A stretch of DNA of 64,000 nucleotides from DASRSS01 sp963799045 (GTDB lineage: Bacteria; Actinomycetota; Actinomycetes; Mycobacteriales; Jatrophihabitantaceae): assembly GCA_963799045.1 (NCBI GenBank), contig CAWCVN010000004.1, positions 1 through 64,000 on the forward strand, read 5' to 3'. Under the pieces are notes generated by a model. The model saw only the letters and a program-made list of their open reading frames with translations. It had not been told where the DNA came from and ran no database searches. This document shows positions 37,995 through 47,887 of this stretch, one piece after another. The stretch's first letter is position 1, and every line of letters begins with the position of its first letter. Made by a program: the position numbers and the translations under genes.

Positions 37995-39334
37995 TCACTC
38001 ACCGGCGGACGGGGCTCCGGGGCCGAGGATCTCGTGCCACTCGACGCCCTGCTCGTCGATCGCGGGGCGGCGCGGCGGTGGGGGGCCGGAGCCGACGCCG
38101 GCGCGGCGGTGGCGCGGCAGCCACGCCGCGACGGCCAGCGCGATCAGTCCCAGCAGGCCGAGCAGGCCGAGGACGAGCCCAGTGATGACCTGCGGCACGG
38201 CCAGTCGCGGCGCGGTGCCGATGTCGAAGCTGCCGGTCGAGTGCTTGCCGGTGACGGCGGGCGGCGGCGGCTTCGGCGCCGCCGCGGCCAGGGCCCGGTC
38301 GCGGGCGGAGAACGGCGCCGCCCGCTGCGTAGATCGGGTTGGCCGCTCCGCTGGGCACGGTCCCGGTGACCGCTCGGTAGCCGTCGAGCAGTCCGTAGCC
38401 CGTGCCGGCGCTCGGCGCGTCCGTGCGGTTGTCGAGCGTCGCCAGCAGTCGGGTCACCACCTGCCGTCCGCTCAGCTTCGGGTACCTCGACCAGACCAGC
38501 GCGGTGACGGCGCTGGCGATCGCGGTGGCCTGGCTGGTGCCGTTGCCGGCATAGGCCGTGCCCGGGAACCGACCCAGCGACGGGACGCCGACGCCGGGGG
38601 CATCGAACGCGAGGTAGCGCTGCCGCGTCGAGAACGACGCCGGCGAACCGTCCCGGTTCGCCGCTCCGACGGTCACCACGCCGAGGCACACGCCGGGCTG
38701 TTCGACGGCGTTGTCGCTCTGGCCACGATTGCCGACCGCGGCCAGCACCACCGCTCCCTTGCGCATGGCGTAGAAGACGGCGGACTGCTCGTCGGCCGGG
38801 CACGGCTCGGTGCTCGACTTGGGGTAGCGAGTACCGCCCAGCGCCATCGTGATGATCTTCGCGCCATGGTCGGCCGCCCAGCGGATCGCCGCGGCGAGGT
38901 GGTCGTCGGCGGTCGCGTCGGTGGTCCCCGACAGCGGCACCGCTATCGGCAGGATCCGCGCGCCCGGCGCGATGCCGGTAATGCCGAGCGTGCCCTGGCG
39001 CGCGACCATGATCGAGGCCATCGCGGTGCCGTGCCCGAACGCGCTCTTGTCCCGGTCGGTCTGGCCATTGCCGCCCGCGCCGAAGTCCTTGCCGGGCAGC
39101 ACCCGGCCCTGCAGTTCGGGCAATTGCGCGTTCACGCCGGTGTCGATCTCGGCGATGGTGACGCCCTGGCCGCGGTAGCCGGCCGACCACAGCTGGTCGA
39201 TGTGCCAGCGTGGCGAACCAGTACTCCGGCGCGTTGACCGGCCCAGGGCGGCCGGCCCCGGCCGCCGGTGCCGAGAGCGCAGTCAGCAGCGACGCCGCGA
39301 AGATCAACGCGAACGTGCGGCGCAACCGGTTCAT
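37995..39334 (-). CDS. mycosin-like subtilisin protease, membrane anchored (frameshifted)
   Basis: Serine protease of the S8 family with the layout of type VII secretion mycosins: signal peptide (FALIFAASLLTALSAPAAGA), catalytic Asp in TIAEIDTGVNAQLPEL (partly restored), catalytic His in FGHGTAMASI, oxyanion Asn in AAVGNRGQ, catalytic Ser in GNGTSQATAIAS, then a Pro-rich linker, a transmembrane helix (VITGLVLGLLGLLGLIALAV) and a short cytoplasmic tail. Frames break near 39205 (extra C) and about 38320. Start taken at ATG 39334; 39349 is possible. No ESX core genes (EccB-EccE, WXG100) are in the window. Confidence 0.75.
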
Positions 39335-39366
39335 GCGCGCGGCGTCCATTGGATCGACTATCGGCT

Positions 39367-40288
39367 TCACCGCGTAGGCGATCGACGTCGAGCGGCAGCT
39401 CGATCGTGCCATGCCGGGTCGCGGCGAGGTTGTCGAAGTTCAGCCGGCGGTAGCTGCCGCGAAACGGGATGACGCCGCTGACGTCGATCCGCCCGGCGGA
39501 GTCCGGGTCGACGGTCAGCGACACCCGGCCGTCCAGGCCACCGACCAACCGGCCGTGCAGGCTGCCGGGCACGTAGCGGTCCGAGGGCAGCGGGCAGGCC
39601 CCGGCGCCGCCGCTGCGCACACACGAGTCGAGCAGCTTGTGCAGCACGGAGGTCACCGCCGCGCGCCCGGCATCGCTGACGCCCACCGAGACCGGGGTGT
39701 GCCGCCCGCTGCCGAAGGTGACCGATGCCGAGTCCAGCTGCAGGTACGGGGTGTCGAAGCTGACCGGCACGACGCCGGGGAACAGCAGGGTCGGCCCGGC
39801 CGGGATACCCGCGCCGACGATGCTGGCCCGCGTGCAGTGCGTGGCTCAGCTCGATGGTGGTGGGCACGGCCGTCTTGTCCAGGTACCAGGACGAGCCACG
39901 TCGGTGCACGCCGACCTGGTCGGTGACCGGCTGCGGACCCGCGGGGTAATCGATCTCGTAATGAACGGTCACGACGGCGGTGCCCCCGTTGCCGCGCCGC
40001 ACCGACAGGACCTGCACGTGGTGGATCGGGGCGATGCGCTGCTGGGCGCGCAGCACGGTGCCGGTGAGCAGGGTGTGCGGGCCCGGCGGAAGGTCGCCGA
40101 AGGCCAGCGCGCCGGGCGCGTCGCCGCGTTCGAGCGCGGCGAAGTACCCCGTCACGGCGCCGTCCGGGCCCGAGGTCGGCGCTGTAGCCCAGGTAGGCGA
40201 GCACCCCGCCGACAGCGAGCAGGACGAGCGAGAGCAGCACCGCGGCCCAGTACAGGCCGCGGCGCGCGCGCATCCGCTCCGCGGGCAC
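39367..40288 (-). CDS. membrane-anchored protein of unknown function (frameshifted)
   Basis: Restored product of about 300 residues. N terminus has one transmembrane helix (LYWAAVLLSLVLLAVGGVLAYL); an extracytoplasmic region follows with VTGYFAALERGDAPGALAFG, VQVLSVRRGNGGTAVVTVHY and a later LDSASVTFGSGRHTPVSVGV, and ends near RHGTIELPLDV. Frames break near 40170 and 39835. The family is not recognised; the first part resembles NTF2-like accessory domains of mycobacterial membrane proteins. It lies between recR and the mycosin gene, and the exact 3' end is uncertain because of a further frame change. Confidence 0.5.
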
Positions 40289-40289
40289 C

Positions 40290-40889
40290 CTACTCCACCT
40301 GCCGCCGCCCGGAGAACGCGCGCCCCAGCGTCACCTCGTCGGCGTACTCGAGATCGCCGCCGACCGGCAGGCCGCTGGCCAGCCGGGTGACCGTGATGCC
40401 CATCGGGCGGATCAGGCGGGCGAGGTAGGTGGCGGTCGCCTCGCCCTCGAGGTTCGGGTCGGTGGCGAGGATGATCTCGGTGATCGACGCCGTCGCTGCA
40501 GCCGGGTGAGCAGCTCGCGGATGCGCAGGTCGTCCGGGCCGACGCCGTCGATCGGGCTGATCGCCCCGCCGAGCACGTGGTAGCGGCCGCGGAACTCGCG
40601 GGTCCGCTCGACGGCGTTGACGTCCTTCGGCTCCTCCACGACGCAGATGATCGCCGGGTCGCGCCGCGGCGTCGCTGCAGATCCGGCAGACGTCGGCCTC
40701 GGCGACGTTGCCGCAGACCGAGCAGAACCGGACCTCGTTCTTCACCCGGATCAGCGTGGCGGCCAGCCGCTCCACGTCGACCTGCTCGGCGGCCAGCAGG
40801 TGGAAGGCGATGCGCTGGGCGCTCTTCGGGCCGATGCCGGGCAGTCGGCCCAGCTCGTCGATGAGGTCCTGGACGGCGCCTTCGTACAT
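40290..40889 (-). CDS. recR: recombination mediator protein RecR (frameshifted)
   Basis: About 198 residues once three inserted bases are removed (near 40668 one, near 40500 two). RecR works with RecF/RecO to load RecA at gaps. Visible: HhH motif LGRLPGIGPKSAQRIAFHLL, zinc finger CSVCGNVAEADVCRIC, Toprim parts VEEPKDVNAVERT and IILATDPNLEGEATATYLA, and C-terminal ITVTRLASGLPVGGDLEYAD. The gene starts 21 bases after ybaB, in the usual dnaX-ybaB-recR order. RecR is highly conserved, so the breaks are presumed sequencing errors. Confidence 0.93.
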   Translation of the reverse strand: MYEGAVQDLIDELGRLPGIGPKSAQRIAFHLLAAEQVDVERLAATLIRVKNEVRFCSVCGNVAEADVCRICSDAAARPGDHLRRGGAEGRQRRRADPRVPRPLPRARRGDQPDRRRRPGRPAHPRAAHPAAATASITEIILATDPNLEGEATATYLARLIRPMGITVTRLASGLPVGGDLEYADEVTLGRAFSGRRQVE

Positions 40890-40910
40890 CAGACGCTCAC
40901 TCGACGGCTC

Positions 40911-41273
40911 TCACAGGCCGGGGATCCCGAGCGAGCCGAGATCGCCGCCCCCGGTGAGCGGGCCCATCTTCTCCGCGGCGAGCTCCGACGCGGCGCGGCT
41001 GGCGTCGCGCACCGCGGCGACGACCAGGTCCTGCAGCGTCTCGACGTCGTCCGGGTCGACGGCCTTCGGGTCGATCGTCAGCGCGATCAGCTCGCCCGAC
41101 GCCAGCATCGTCGCGGTGACCAGGCCGCCGCCGGCCGTGCCGGTGACCTCGGTGGCGGCGAGCTCGGCCTGGGCGGCCTGCAGCTGCTGCTGCATCTTCT
41201 GGGCCTGCTTCATCAGCTGCTGCATGTTCGGCTGGCCACCGAAGCCACCAGCACCACCGCGCGCGCTCACCAC
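40911..41273 (-). CDS. ybaB: YbaB/EbfC family nucleoid-associated protein
   Basis: A 120-residue DNA-binding protein; the dimeric fold is shown by the helical Gln/Met-rich start (NMQQLMKQAQKMQQQLQAAQ), the strand-rich TATMLASGELIALTIDPKAV, and the helix LQDLVVAAVRDASRAASELA. Start is one of two adjacent GTG codons after AGGAG. It lies directly upstream of recR in the same direction, the classic arrangement, and is divergent from the amidase gene. Confidence 0.92.
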   Translation of the reverse strand: MVSARGGAGGFGGQPNMQQLMKQAQKMQQQLQAAQAELAATEVTGTAGGGLVTATMLASGELIALTIDPKAVDPDDVETLQDLVVAAVRDASRAASELAAEKMGPLTGGGDLGSLGIPGL

Positions 41274-41336
41274 TGCTCCTTCGGGTCGGGGACTTCAGGG
41301 TATAGGTCAGGCGGCCGATGTGCGAGGGTTGCCGCC

Positions 41337-42377
41337 GTGAGCGGCCTGCGACGCCTGATCGTGGCGGTCCTGTGCCTGGTGCCGGTCCTCGCCGCCTGCG
41401 GCCTGGGGCCGGCGAGGCAGCCCACCGGCACCGCCCGCTCGGTTCCGCCGTCACCGCCGACGAACACCGCCGGGGCGCCCGCCAGTCAGGCATCCGCAGC
41501 ACCGAGCTCCAGCACACCCAGCCCCACCGCCACCAGCTCCCGCGCCCAGCTCCAGCGCACCCAGCTCCAGCGCACCCAGCTCCAGCGCACCCAGCTCCAG
41601 CGCACCCAGCTCCAGCGCGCCGCGGGCGGGGCGGTCGACCGGCAACCGGCCCGGGCGCCGGCTCCGGCAGCAGCGTGCCCGCGCCTCCGCCGGCAGGCGC
41701 CGTGAGCGGCGCGCCACTGGTCGTCGCTCGACCCCGGTCACAACGGCGCGAACTGGGCGCACCCGGCCGAGGTCAACCGGCGGGTCCCGATGGGGTGGGG
41801 CCAGGACAAGGCCTGCGACACCACCGGTACCAACACCGACGCCGGCTACGCCGAGCATGCCTTCAACTTCGACGTCGCGGCGCGGGTGCGCACGATCCTG
41901 CGCGCGCACGGGGTCCGGGTGCTGATGACCCGGCACCAACGACCACGGGGTCGGGCCGTGCGTCGACCAGCGCGCCGCGGTCAGCAACACCCCTGGGGTG
42001 CGGGCGGCGGTGGTCATCCACGCCGACGGCGCGTCCCGCGTCCGGCCAGGGCTTCCACGTCAACGAGGACAGCCGGGTGCCGGACGGGGCGACCAAGGCC
42101 GACCCTGTCCGCGTCGTACGCGCTGGGCCGGGCCGAACACGCGGCGCTGCTGCGGTACTCCGGCCTGGTTCCGTCGACCTACGTCGGCACGCACGGCTAC
42201 GTCTACCGCTCGGACTTCGCGACGCTGAACCTCTCGCACGTGCCGACGACCTTCCTCGAGCTCGGCAACATGCGCAACGCGCACGACGCGGCACTGCAGT
42301 CCTCGGCACGTGGGCGCGAGCAGATCGCGCGGGCGGTCGCCTACGGAGTGATCGACTACCTCGCCCACCACCCCTGA
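41337..42377 (+). CDS. lipoprotein N-acetylmuramoyl-L-alanine amidase (frameshifted)
   Basis: Amidase_3-type peptidoglycan hydrolase comparable to Rv3717, which has the same neighbours. The N terminus is a lipoprotein signal (RRLIVAVLCLVPVLAACG, lipobox LAAC). A Ser/Pro/Ala linker of five SSSAP repeats follows. The catalytic part has the zinc ligands: His in LDPGHNG, Glu in AGYAEHAFNF and His in VVIHADGA, then GFHVNEDSRVPDG and VPTTFLELGNMRN. Frame changes in the linker and near 41937, 42035 and 42105 are each explained by one inserted base. GTG start; divergent from ybaB. Confidence 0.88.
41546..41620 (+). repeat. 15-bp tandem repeat, five copies, in the amidase linker
   Basis: Five head-to-tail copies of CCAGCTCCAGCGCAC, the last with one change (GCGC). 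In the amidase frame each unit encodes the pentapeptide SSSAP, giving a flexible wall-spanning linker after the lipobox. All three frames are open, so copy number can vary without frame loss. Confidence 0.9.
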
Positions 42378-42433
42378 TCCGAGCTTGCGTCACGGACGCG
42401 GGAACTTTTGTGTCGCGGAGGGCGAGGGGGTTG

Positions 42434-44354
42434 TCAGCCGTCCTGAAGGGGGCGGGCGCCCAGCTCGTTCTGCAGCAGCTTGATCGCCTCGGCCTCCGGG
42501 TCGGCGGCCGCAGTGCGCTCTTGTGACGCGTCGGGCTCACTGTCCTCGCGCGGGTCGGACTCCGGCTCGGGCGCGGCGGCGTCCGCCGGTCGCTGCGCGC
42601 CCGCGCTGTCCGAGCCAACCTCGACCTTCCAGCTGCCGCCGAGCACCTTGGTCGAGCGCCGCCCGCAGCACCCCCGTGTTGCTGTCGTCGGCGATCATGC
42701 GCGCCAGCGCCGGCGGGGCCGACAGGCGGACGGTCTCGCCCGCCGCGTCCACGATCTGGGCGTTGTCGAGCAGCGCGCGGGTGCGGCGGCTGGCCTGCTT
42801 GACGACGTCGAGCACCTCGGCCACAGCCGGCGCAGCGCGGCGGCATCGAGTCCGCCGGTGCCACCGGCGGGCGCGGCACCCGCGCCCGAGGGCGGGGCGG
42901 GCGGCGAGGACGCCTCCGCCGCTGGGGCGTCGGTGCGGCGCCGGGGTGGCGGCGCCGCCTCGGGGGCCGGCGGCGGGGTGGGCCACGGGGCGCGCTCGGC
43001 CGCAGCGGCGTGTCGCCCGCGGGGCCGGCCGCGCGGGCTTCGCACGCTCGCCGGCACGTGCGGGCGCGTCGGTGGGCCGGGCCGGGGCGGCCTCCGCGGG
43101 CGAGGCCGGGGCAGTGGGTCGGGCCGGGGCGGCCTCGGCCGGCGCGGACGGGGCTGTCGGCGGCGGATCCGGCCAGGAGGCTGGCCCGCCGCTCGAGGCG
43201 TTCGAGCCGCTGCAGGATCGCCGCCGAGTCCGCGGCGGCGTCGGGCAGCTGCATCCGCGCGCACAGCAGCTCGAGCACGAGGCGGGGCGAGGTCGTGCCG
43301 CGCATCTCGAGCAGCGCGGTGTGCACGATCTCGGCGTGACGGGTGAGCGCCGCACCGCCGAGGCGCATGGCCTGGTCGGTCATGCGGGTCAGCTCGTCCT
43401 CCGGCGCGTCGATCAGCCCCCGGGACGCGGCGTCGGGAACGGCGTCGAGGACGATCAGGTCGCGGAAGCGCTCGAGCAGGTCGGCGGCGAACCGGCGCGG
43501 GTCGTGCCCGGCCTCGACGATCCGGTCGACCGTGCCGTAGACAGCCGCCGCGTCGCCCGCGGCGAGCGCGTCGATCATGTCGTCGAGCAGTGCGCGGTCG
43601 GTGACGCCGAGCAGCCCGACCGCGCGGGCGTAGGTCACGCCTTCCGCGCCCGCGCCGGCCAGCAGCTGGTCGAGGATCGACAGCGAGTCACGGGCCGACC
43701 CGCCGCCGGCGCGCACCACGAGCGGCAGGACGGCCGGCTCGACCGAGATGCCCTCTGCCTTGCAGATTCCCTCCAGGTGATCGCGCAGCATCACCGGGTG
43801 GGATCAGCCGGAACGGGTAGTGGTGGGTGCGCGAGCGGATGGTGGTGAGCACCTTGTCCGGCTCGGTCGTCGCGAAGACGAAGACGAGGAACTCCGGCGG
43901 CTCCTCCACCAGCTTCAGCAGGGCGTTGAAGCCCTGCGCGGTGACCATGTGCGCCTCGTCGATGATGTAGACCTTGAACCGGTCGCGCACCGGGGCGAAG
44001 AAGGCCCGCTCACGCAGGTCGCGGGCGTCGTCGACACCGCCGTGCGAGGCGGCGTCGATCTCGATGACGTCGATCGAGCCGGGCCCGTTCGGGGCGAGCT
44101 CGACGCAGGAGTCGCACATACCGCACGGGTCGGGCGTCGGGCCCCTGCGCACAGTTCAGCGAGCGGGCGAGGATGCGCGCGCTGGAGGTCTTGCCGCAGC
44201 CGCGCGGCCCGCTGAACAGGTAAGCGTGGTTGATCCGGCCCGCGGCGAGGGCCGCGCGCAGGGGTGCCGTGACGTGATCCTGACCGATGACCTCGGCGAA
44301 GTTCGCCGAACGGTACTTGCGGTACAGCGCGATGTGACCTTGGGTTGCCGCCAC
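42434..44354 (-). CDS. dnaX: DNA polymerase III subunit gamma/tau (frameshifted)
   Basis: Clamp-loader ATPase. Segments in order: IALYRKYRSANFAEVIGQDH, Walker A FSGPRGCGKTSSARILARSL, the zinc-binding cysteines C..CGMCDSC, Walker B VYIIDEAHMVTAQGFNALLK, sensor LVFVFATTEPDKVL, domain III around VTYARAVGLLGVTDRALLDD, then a long Ala/Pro-rich linker and the C-terminal AEAIKLLQNELGARPLQDG. Single extra bases near 44150 and 43800 (both after CCC) and further ones in the linker break the frame. Start GTG near 44354. The SRP RNA lies just upstream on the same strand. Function is certain from the motifs; the breaks are not the E. coli-type programmed shift. Confidence 0.95.
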
Positions 44355-44403
44355 GCACACACCCTAACGAGCGCTTCGGACACCCTGCGTCCAGCAGGTG
44401 AGA

Positions 44404-44493
44404 GGACCCCCCGCGCACCCGCCAGAGCCTGCTTATCCTTGCTGCCTTCCGGCCCTGGGGAGGTTCGCAGGGTGGACGCCACGCGGGGGGCCG
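44404..44493 (-). ncRNA. ffs: signal recognition particle RNA, small bacterial type
   Basis: On the minus strand the sequence contains the universal SRP domain-IV apex: a GGAA tetraloop within CAGGGCCGGAAGGCAGCAAG, with the asymmetric internal-loop bases on both sides. The ends, GGCCCCCCGCG and CGCGGGGGGTCC, pair to close a single long hairpin of about 90 bases. Position upstream of dnaX and next to tRNA-Ser is the conserved actinobacterial place. Ends are approximate. Confidence 0.9.
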
Positions 44494-44555
44494 AGGTCGA
44501 AGTCTACGCGGACGGCGTTCGCGCCCCCGCCGCCGCGTTGCGTATCCTCATCCGC

Positions 44556-44640
44556 GGAGGATTCGCCTAGTGGCCTATGGCGCTCGCCTGGAACGCGGGT
44601 TGGGGGAAACCCCTCGCGGGTTCAAATCCCGCATCCTCCG
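44556..44640 (+). tRNA. tRNA-Ser (anticodon GGA)
   Basis: Cloverleaf read by eye: acceptor GGAGGAT with ATCCTCC and discriminator G; anticodon stem CTCGC/GCGGG around the loop CTGGAAC, anticodon GGA; a long variable arm GGGGGAAACCCC typical of class II serine tRNAs; T-arm GCGGGTTCAAATCCCGC. The 3' CCA is not encoded. It reads serine codons TCC and TCT. Confidence 0.95.
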
Positions 44641-44645
44641 CCGCT

Positions 44646-44680
44646 GCTGAGGGCGGGCGTCTCGAGCGCCCGCCCTCAGC
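44646..44680. terminator. bidirectional hairpin between tRNA-Ser and the MFS gene
   Basis: GCTGAGGGCGGGCG and CGCCCGCCCTCAGC form a perfect 14-bp stem with a 7-base loop, six bases past the tRNA and five before the stop of the convergent MFS gene. It can serve both transcripts. No T-tract on either side. Confidence 0.75.
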
Positions 44681-44684
44681 GCTG

Positions 44685-45902
44685 TCAACGGGCGGTCACC
44701 GGTGCCGCACCCGGAGCACTGGCGCGTGCCTCGGCGCGCACCGGGGTGGTGCCGACCGCGAGCAGGCCGAAGCCCGCGACCAGCGCAAAGGCCAGCGCGT
44801 ATCGCGAGTCGCCGATGATCGCCGCGAGCACCGGCGCGGTGCCGACGGCGGCCAGGTTCTGCGCGGTGTTCTGCACGCCCAGCGCCCGGCCCGACCACGC
44901 GGTGCCGGCGAGTTCGGCGACGGAGGTGTAGCCCAGCCCGTTGTCGGCGACCGTCACGACCGCGGCCAGCCCGAAGACCGCCACGATCCACCCGCCGTGC
45001 GTCGCCGCGCCGAGCGCGAGCAGCGCCATCAGCACCGCGCTGGCGGCGGCGAGCTGGCGCATCGGCCGCAGCCGGCTGGCCACCCGATCGGACCAGACGC
45101 CGGTGACGACACGGCCCACCGCCCCGGCCACCTGGAAGCCGAAGATCACCCGTCCGGCCGTGGCGGCGTCCCACCCGCGCTCGCCGACCAGGTAGACCAG
45201 CGTGAAGGTGGCCACGGCGAACTGCGGCACGACGAGCAGCGCGCTGGACAGGTGCACCCGCGCCAGCGGCCGCGTGCCTCGATACGGCGAGCGGGCCGGC
45301 GCCGGCGCAGCCGTCCCGGCCGGGCGGGCCGGCCGGGGTGGGTCGGCGACGAACAGCCAGCACCAGGACCGCGGCCAGCGCGCAGAGCGCCGCGGGGAAC
45401 AGCAGCGCGGCACGCGCGCCCACGAACGCCGGCGAGCGGCGGTAGCGCCAGCGCGGCGAGCGCGACGCCGAGCGGCTGCGCTGTCTGGCGCGTGCCCATC
45501 GCGAGACCGCGTTCGTGCACCGGGAACCACCCCATCACCGACGCGGCCGCTGGCGGCATTCACCGAGGCTCCGGCGGCGCCGGCGAGCGCGAGCAGGGCC
45601 GCGGTCAGTGCGGTCCCGGGCACCGGCCGCCGCGCAGCCCAGCAGCGCCGCCGCCGCACCGACGCCGGTCACGATCACCACTCGCTCGCCGCGCCGGTCC
45701 GCCAGTGCCCCCCACGCGATCAGCGTCAGCAGCAGCCCGACGATCGGCGCGGACACCAGCGCGCTCGGCGCCGAGCAGGCTCAGCCCCTCGTCGCGAGCG
45801 CAGCGCGGGAACCAGCATCGGGATGCCGTACAGGAACGAGCAGGTGGCGGCCTGCGCGAAGGTGCCGACCGCGAGGATCGTCCAGCGCTTGCGTTCGGCC
45901 AC
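44685..45902 (-). CDS. major facilitator superfamily transporter (frameshifted)
   Basis: About 400 residues across several frames. N terminus AERKRWTILAVGTFAQAATC, first-half loop GALADRRGERVVIVTGVG (MFS A-motif-like), middle VMGWFPVHERGLAMGTRQTA (typical of OFA/NarK-like members), later RVVTGVWSDRVASRLRPMRQ (second loop motif). Twelve hydrophobic segments can be made up. The substrate is unknown. GTG start at 45902, 27 bases after the hydrolase stop, so possibly co-transcribed. At least four indels break it, taken as sequence errors. Confidence 0.75.
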
Positions 45903-45929
45903 CGTTCAACCCTAGCCCAGGATCTCAGT

Positions 45930-46824
45930 TTATAGGACGCGATTCCCGTCTGATGGGATCGACGTGGACTCGACGAAGTCCGCGACCGCGTCGGCGAACT
46001 CGCGAGCGTTGCGTCGGTGCGGTTCGTGCCCGCCACCGGGGAAGACGATCAGCCGGCTCGCCGGCAGGTGTTCGCGCGTCGCGTGCGCATGCGCCACCGG
46101 GATCACGCCGTCACCCTCGGACCAGACCAGCATCGTCGGCAGGTGGTCGGCGAGGTAGCGCATCTCCAGGAAGCGAGCCGCGCTGCCCGGACGGCTCGAT
46201 GACCCCGCGCAGGGCAGCGAAGAACGCCGCCCGGCCTGGCGCGTCGCCGAGCGCACGGCCCGCCCGCGCGAGGTTGGCGATGTTGTCCGGGAGTCAGGCG
46301 TAGCAGCCGGTGCAGCCGTGGCGCGCGGTAGATCCGCTGCATGCGCGGCGCCATCGCGAGCTCGACGACGCGGGGCGCGATCGGCAGCGCCGCGGCGCGA
46401 AGCGGCGAGGTGCACCTCGCGGCCCAGCCCGCCGGCCGAGACGAGGACGAGCCGCCGCACGTGCTGCGGGTAGTGGTAGCCGAGGTGCACCGCGATCGCG
46501 CCGCCGAGCGAGTGGCCGCAGATCGTCGCCGGCGGCAGCGAGAGCGTGTCGAAGAAGCGGTGCAACTGCAGCGGCGAAGTCGTGCGAGCAGGTAGTCACC
46601 GGCGGGCTTGTCGGACCGGCCGTGGCCGAGCAGGTCGATCGCCAGCACCCGCAGCCCGTCGCTCGGCCAGCGGGCCGAGCGCCTTGTCCCAGGTGTCGCT
46701 GTCCGACGCCAGCCCGTGCAAGCAGAACCACCGGCTGACCGTGCGCCGGCCCGGCCTCTTGATAGCAGACGACGTGGCCGTCCACGACGACGCTCCGGCG
46801 CAGCGCCGCTTCGGTGGTTCCCAC
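45930..46824 (-). CDS. alpha/beta hydrolase (frameshifted)
   Basis: Alpha/beta-hydrolase fold protein of about 295 residues: N terminus VVVDGHVVCYQEAGPAHGQP, oxyanion CLHGLASDSDTWDKALGPL, LAIDLLGHGRSDKPAGDY, nucleophile elbow ICGHSLGGAIAVHLGYHYP, acid region MLVWSEGDGVIPVAHAHATR and catalytic His in FPGGGHEPHRRN. Together these give a Ser-Asp-His triad. Frames change at least four times. Substrate unknown; such enzymes range from esterases to C-C bond hydrolases. GTG start at 46824. Confidence 0.78.
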
Positions 46825-46844
46825 GGGGTGGACGTTACCGAGCA

Positions 46845-46880
46845 GCGAGCGGCCGGCACCCGGCGAGCGGCCGGCACCCG
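46845..46880. repeat. 18-bp direct repeat, two copies plus partial third
   Basis: GCGAGCGGCCGGCACCCG occurs twice head-to-tail, followed by a partial copy (GCGAGTGTCCGG). It lies in the short gap between the RsbA-like gene stop and the hydrolase start. It may be replication slippage or a binding site; no hairpin function is evident. Confidence 0.7.
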
Positions 46881-46893
46881 GCGAGTGTCCGGC

Positions 46894-47776
46894 TCACGGG
46901 CCGATGTGCATGCGCACCGAGGTGCCGGACTGCCGGCGCACGGACCTGCACCAGGTCGCAGAGGTGGTTGGCGAGCCAGAGCCCGCGCCCGTTCGGCTCG
47001 CCGAGGGCGCGGTGCGAACCGCCCGGCGAACGGATCGCGCAGTGACCGCGATCGTGTACCTCGCACACCAGCGCGCCGTCGGCGGACCACAGCGCGACGT
47101 CGACCGGCCCCCGACCGTGCCGGATGCCGTTGGTCACCACCTCGTTGACCGCGCAGACGAATCCCTCGGTGCGCTCGTCGGACAGGCCGGCCATGTGCGC
47201 GGCCGTCCTGACGATGTTGCGCACCGACGACAGATCGGCGGCATCGACGGGAAAGGTCTGTGCATCGGGCGGGCACGCAGACAGCGGTGCCCGGAACTTC
47301 GCCGCGGCGGCGTTCGACAGGTCACTTCCGTCCACCGGGTGGCTCCGGTGCATCGCGGCAAGCGCCTCGTCGTCGAGGAAGTCGGTGTCGTACGAGCAAC
47401 CCAGCCACATGTTCCACTTGCGGCAGCGCTGCGCGTTGAGCAGCAACTCGTGCAGCTCGACCTCCGCCCGCTGCGCCGGCGTGCGCCCCGGGTGCACCGG
47501 TTCGCCCAAGCCGCGAACGGCGCGCCCGGCGTTCTCGCGGACGAAGCCGTCGAACAGCGAGAACAGCAGCGCCGGGTTCCGCCCCGCTACCTCGACGTCG
47601 ACGAACCGGACTTCAGCGGCCAGCTCGCCGAGGGCGTCGCGCACGTCGCGGAGCCGCTCGGCCCGGGTCAGCAGCACGCCCGGCTCGCCGGCGGCCGCGC
47701 CGTCGGCGAAGAACCTGACCGCCTTCTCGACGAAGTCCCCGCGGCCGGTGTAGGGGAACGCCTCGTGCCGATACAT
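46894..47776 (-). CDS. RsbA-like MEDS domain / anti-sigma ATPase (frameshift near 3' end)
   Basis: About 294 residues. Residues 1-160 form a MEDS sensory domain (FVEKAVRFFADGAAAGEPGV, ELHELLLNAQRCRKWNMWLG); residues 180-294 form a GHKL ATPase of the RsbW/anti-sigma type with N-box AVNEVVTNGIRHGRG, G1-like VCEVHDRGHC and G2-like PNGRGLWLANHL. Such proteins link a signal to partner-switching control of sigma-B-like factors. One extra G near 46944 hides the true end SGTSVRMHIGP, with stop at 46894. ATG at 47776 begins the conserved domain. A PP2C-type phosphatase is encoded 2.6 kb away. Confidence 0.8.
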
Positions 47777-47887
47777 CGATTCCGTGCGCGTCCTGGTCGT
47801 TGCACTGCTGGACACCGGAGGGCGTTCGAGCGTGCCGGTCCGGGCCGTCATCGACCGTAGCGCATCCGGGCGGCACCGCGAGGCAGG

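Noticed and set aside
37995..39334. Type VII secretion (ESX) locus
   Set aside because: Only the mycosin-like protease was found; no EccB, EccC, EccD, EccE, PE/PPE or WXG100 gene is in the window.
42434..44354. Programmed frameshifting in dnaX
   Set aside because: The breaks lie early in the gene, at the zinc-finger and before domain III, not at an A-rich slippery site near the gamma end, and each is repaired by removing a single inserted base. Many unrelated genes show the same kind of break.
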